64,000 bases of DNA from JAPLDB01 sp038230515 (GTDB lineage Bacteria > Bacteroidota > Bacteroidia > AKYH767-A > 2013-40CM-41-45): NCBI GenBank assembly GCA_038230515.1, contig JBBRND010000002.1, positions 1 through 64,000 of the forward strand, given 5' to 3'. Position 1 is the stretch's first letter. Each line of letters begins with the position of its first letter. The notes below the pieces were generated by a model. It made no database searches. It saw only the letters and a list, made by a program, of their open reading frames with translations, and was not told the origin of the DNA. Shown one piece after another: positions 61,098-64,000 of the stretch. The position numbers and the translations under genes were made by a program.

Positions 61098-61169
61098 AAA
61101 ACAATTCGCGCAAAGGACTCCCGAGATTTCGAGACACCTTTGTTTTTGAATTAACGTCTGAGTTATTTC

Positions 61170-62762
61170 ATGAAAAAAAAAATTATAATTATTTTTGCAC
61201 TCTTTGTGCAATTCTCATTTGCGCAACAACCATTTTCAGTTTCCTTGGTTCAATCTCCAATATCAGCTATGCCTTCTGTTCAATCCGGTGCATTTGCGGA
61301 ATGGAACGGCAAATGGATTTTTATTGGCGGACGAAGAGAAGGACTCCACAACTTTCAATTCGGAATTGGTTTTTCCACAACAGGCAGAAATGATTCTATA
61401 TTTGTAGTTGATCCCGTTGCGAACCAGCGTTGGTCTTCCGACCTTTCTGTGCTTCCGGTAGATGAGTTCGAGTCATTGTGTTCAACCAACATGGAATTTT
61501 ACCAGGTTGATTCTACACTCTACATGATGGGTGGATACGGAAAGAGCACAACGCTTAACGGCTTTGAAACTTTTCCACTCCTCACAGCAGTAAGTTTGAA
61601 TTCGCTCGTGAATGCAGTAATGACAGGCGATTCTGTTGCGACCTCTTTCACGCAAATTGCTGATACAAATATTGCAGTTGCAGGTGGACATCTGGAAAAA
61701 ATTGATTCGACTTACTACCTTATCTTCGGCCACAACTTCAGCGGGCAGTATGATAAAACACCCGGATCAATTTTGTTTGTGCAACACTACACAAACTCAG
61801 TTCGAAAATTCAATATCAATGATAACGGTTCAACACTTTCAGTAAATAATTTCTCTTCAACAACTGACACTGATAATTTTCACCGAAGGGATTTGAATAC
61901 AGTAGAACAAATTTTCCAGAACGGAGAATATGGCTTCACTGCTTTTGGTGGAGTGTTTCAAAAAACTGCAACGCTTCCTTATCTCACACCAATTGATATT
62001 ACTGCAAACGGAACTCAACTCAACTCTTCTTTCAATCAGAATCTGAATCAATATGAAACTGCATCCATTCCGGTGTATGATTCAATAAACAATTTTATGC
62101 ACACTGTTTTTTTCGGGGGCATGAGTTTGTACACTCTTGATACGGTAAATCATATTCTTGTTCAGGACACACTTATTCCGTTTGTAAACACCATCAGCAA
62201 GATAAGCCGTGATGGCGCAGGAAATCTTTCCGAATATAAATTACCAGTTGAGATGCCTTCGCTGATTGGAACCGATGCATGTTTTATTCCAGATCACTCG
62301 ATCAACATAAAACACAATTCCATTATTGATCTCAATTCTCTCTCAGGAAACACAAGGGTTGGCTGGATCATAAGCGGCATTCAAAGCGATTTCGCAAACA
62401 TTGCCGACCTTGATCCAATGAGCATGAGCCGACCGAATACTACGGTGTATGAAGTTTGGATTGATGTAACTCCTGATGCCATTCACGACCTTCCGCTCTC
62501 CAACAACATTCTTGGTTTGAATGTTTATCCGAATCCAACCGAACACATTTCTAACATTGATTTCACAATGAATGAAAGCGGGAATGCGATTGTAGAAATT
62601 TTTGATGAGAAAGGAATTGTACTAAAAAAGTTTGACATCGCAGAATCAAAATCAAAACTGATTAACATTCCTCTTTCCACTTCAACATTCGCGGCAGGAC
62701 TTTATACTTGCGTAATCAGAACTGCGCACGGCACAAAAGAGGCAAAGTTTGTTGTCCGATAA
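61170..62762 (+). CDS. Secreted kelch-like propeller protein with T9SS type A domain
   Basis: 530 residues. Signal peptide (KKKIIIIFALFVQFSFAQ). Kelch-like elements recur: GAFAEWNGKWIFIGGRREG, TLYMMGGYGKSTTLNGFETF, IAVAGGHLEKIDSTYYLIFG and FTAFGGVFQKTATLPY. The propeller is imperfect and no catalytic site is evident. The C-terminus is a type A sorting domain (LNVYPNPTEHISNIDF, AAGLYTCVIRTAHGTKE). It lies 72 bases after the GSDH-like gene and converges on the DUF885 gene with 6 bases between stops. Confidence 0.85.
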   Translation: MKKKIIIIFALFVQFSFAQQPFSVSLVQSPISAMPSVQSGAFAEWNGKWIFIGGRREGLHNFQFGIGFSTTGRNDSIFVVDPVANQRWSSDLSVLPVDEFESLCSTNMEFYQVDSTLYMMGGYGKSTTLNGFETFPLLTAVSLNSLVNAVMTGDSVATSFTQIADTNIAVAGGHLEKIDSTYYLIFGHNFSGQYDKTPGSILFVQHYTNSVRKFNINDNGSTLSVNNFSSTTDTDNFHRRDLNTVEQIFQNGEYGFTAFGGVFQKTATLPYLTPIDITANGTQLNSSFNQNLNQYETASIPVYDSINNFMHTVFFGGMSLYTLDTVNHILVQDTLIPFVNTISKISRDGAGNLSEYKLPVEMPSLIGTDACFIPDHSINIKHNSIIDLNSLSGNTRVGWIISGIQSDFANIADLDPMSMSRPNTTVYEVWIDVTPDAIHDLPLSNNILGLNVYPNPTEHISNIDFTMNESGNAIVEIFDEKGIVLKKFDIAESKSKLINIPLSTSTFAAGLYTCVIRTAHGTKEAKFVVR

Positions 62763-62768
62763 AAAAAC

Positions 62769-64000
62769 TTAACTCCTCTTCTGCCTTTCAATCCACCTAT
62801 TGATTTTCGCTTCTAGCACTGCTAGCGGAAGACATCCACTATCAAGTACAGCATCATGAAATTTTCCGATGTTGAATTTCGCGCCTAATTCTTTTTCTGC
62901 CCTTGCGCGTAGTTCACGAATCTTCAACTGACCGATCTTGTAAGAAAGTGCCTGACCGGGAATTGCCATGTAGCGTTCAATCTCGGAAGTAATTGATTCC
63001 TTGCTTTCACCTTCGTTGTCCAGAGAAAATTGAATTGCCTGTTCGCGTGTCCAACCCTTTACATGCATACCAACATCGACAACAAGACGAATAGCTCGAT
63101 GCATTTCTTCGCTCAATGCTCCGAAGTATTGATATGCATCGTTGTATAAACCCAATTCTTTTCCGAGCGATTCTGTGTAAAGCGCCCAGCCCTCACCATA
63201 CGCACCGTACCAGATAAATCTTCTGAACTTCGGCAATAAGTCATTTTCCTGCTGAAGCGAAATTTGATAATGATGCCCCGGAATTGCTTCGTGTAAAAAC
63301 AAATCTTCCATACCGAATGTGTTAAACGTTTTCGCATCGGGAACAGGAACATAAAATACTCCGGGTCGTGTGCCGTCTGCTGTACCTTGATTGTACTCTG
63401 CACTTGCACTTGCTTCACGGAATTTTTCTGTTTGACGGATTTCAAATTTTGTTTTGGGAATCTTGTCAAATAATTTATCAAGTTGGGGCTGCATGGTTGC
63501 ATGAATGTTCTCAAATGAATGCAGGACTTCTTTTGGAGTATGAAACGGAAAAAACTTTTTATCCTTGTTGAGATAAGTAAAGAACGATTTCAAATCCCCT
63601 TTAAACCCTGCATCATCTTTTATCTTTTCCATTTCTTCGCGCAGGCGCTTCACTTCGCTTTGTCCGAGATCAAAAATCTCATCAGCGGTCATCGATGTAG
63701 TTGTCCATTGTTTAATCAAATAGTTGTACCATTCCTTCCCGTCAGGGAAATCGCTGATACCAGAAGTGGTGCGGCACTTCGGTATGTATTCATCTTTTAC
63801 AAAAGCATAAAGCTTCTGGTAAGTAGGAACGATCTGCTCATTGATTGCTTTCCTGTATTGTTCATCTAACCGCTTGCGATCACTATCAGTAAAATCCTTC
63901 GGAAAGTTTTTTACAGGCATATAAAAGATACTTTGCGTTGCATCTTTCATAATCATTGACTGCAGTTGAGGAAGCACACGCTCCATTAAAACTTTCGGAT
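62769..64000 (-). CDS. DUF885 family protein (N-terminal part outside window)
   Basis: The frame is open to the window edge, so the true start lies beyond 64000; 410 C-terminal residues are visible. The DUF885 signature FLHEAIPGHHYQISLQQE is clear, a probable metal-binding HE...H motif of the gluzincin type. Other blocks are TADGTRPGVFYVPVPD, YGAYGEGWALYTESLGKELG and YMAIPGQALSYKIGQLKI. Full family members are about 560-610 residues with a signal peptide, so about a third is missing. It is a predicted secreted or periplasmic peptidase; activity is not established for most of the family. Confidence 0.9.
   Translation of the reverse strand, partial: PKVLMERVLPQLQSMIMKDATQSIFYMPVKNFPKDFTDSDRKRLDEQYRKAINEQIVPTYQKLYAFVKDEYIPKCRTTSGISDFPDGKEWYNYLIKQWTTTSMTADEIFDLGQSEVKRLREEMEKIKDDAGFKGDLKSFFTYLNKDKKFFPFHTPKEVLHSFENIHATMQPQLDKLFDKIPKTKFEIRQTEKFREASASAEYNQGTADGTRPGVFYVPVPDAKTFNTFGMEDLFLHEAIPGHHYQISLQQENDLLPKFRRFIWYGAYGEGWALYTESLGKELGLYNDAYQYFGALSEEMHRAIRLVVDVGMHVKGWTREQAIQFSLDNEGESKESITSEIERYMAIPGQALSYKIGQLKIRELRARAEKELGAKFNIGKFHDAVLDSGCLPLAVLEAKINRWIERQKRS

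Overview
The window comes from a member of the Bacteroidota. Three things support this. The cell-wall/division cluster has the order typical of the phylum. At least seven predicted secreted proteins end in type IX secretion (T9SS) sorting domains. Several promoters carry the Bacteroidota -7 element TAnnTTTG, some with an upstream TTG at -33, and start codons often sit only 6-25 bases further on. MurE has the DNPR motif, which implies meso-diaminopimelate peptidoglycan. MqnC points to menaquinone synthesis by the futalosine route. The class or genus cannot be fixed from this sequence alone.

Region 1-17.3 kb: the end of a secreted T9SS protein, then the whole division and cell-wall (dcw) cluster on the minus strand, transcribed as mraZ, rsmH, ftsL, ftsI, murE, mraY, murD, ftsW, murG, murC, ftsQ, ftsA, ftsZ. 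It closes with an intrinsic terminator after ftsZ. Upstream of mraZ are three 10-bp-spaced direct repeats that look like a MraZ operator. Region 17.4-31.1 kb is mixed housekeeping: alpha/beta hydrolase, TlpA-like thioredoxin, methylenetetrahydrofolate reductase, riboflavin synthase, a large type B T9SS protein, MqnC, leucyl aminopeptidase, PdxA and a DUF5686 outer-membrane protein. A 42-bp minisatellite lies between metF and ribE.

Region 31.1-40.8 kb is the most unusual part. A noncoding stretch holds a G-quadruplex motif and two facing arrays of a 21-nt repeat in exact phase. Next come an ECF sigma factor, an overlapping gene that looks like a dual-membrane-spanning anti-sigma factor (inner-membrane helix, long linker, outer-membrane barrel), a PKD lipoprotein, and two large T9SS-exported proteins. 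Region 40.8-49.4 kb holds a frameshifted OmpA-type gene, a leucine-rich repeat protein, RibF, a PepSY-like protein, AlaRS, an M23 peptidase, a MerR regulator and RF1. Region 49.4-64 kb holds a PorU2-like C25 sortase with a PorV/PorQ-family partner, a CtlX-type hydrolase, three more T9SS proteins, a 59-residue membrane protein and the end of a DUF885 gene.

Small dispersed repeats run through the window. Several are palindromes between genes. Two lie in frame inside essential genes, murC and alaS, so repeat sequence has been accommodated as peptide. These intragenic repeats, the 21-nt arrays and the sigma/anti-sigma operon are the observations most worth following up. No rRNA, tRNA, CRISPR array, insertion sequence or prophage was seen.
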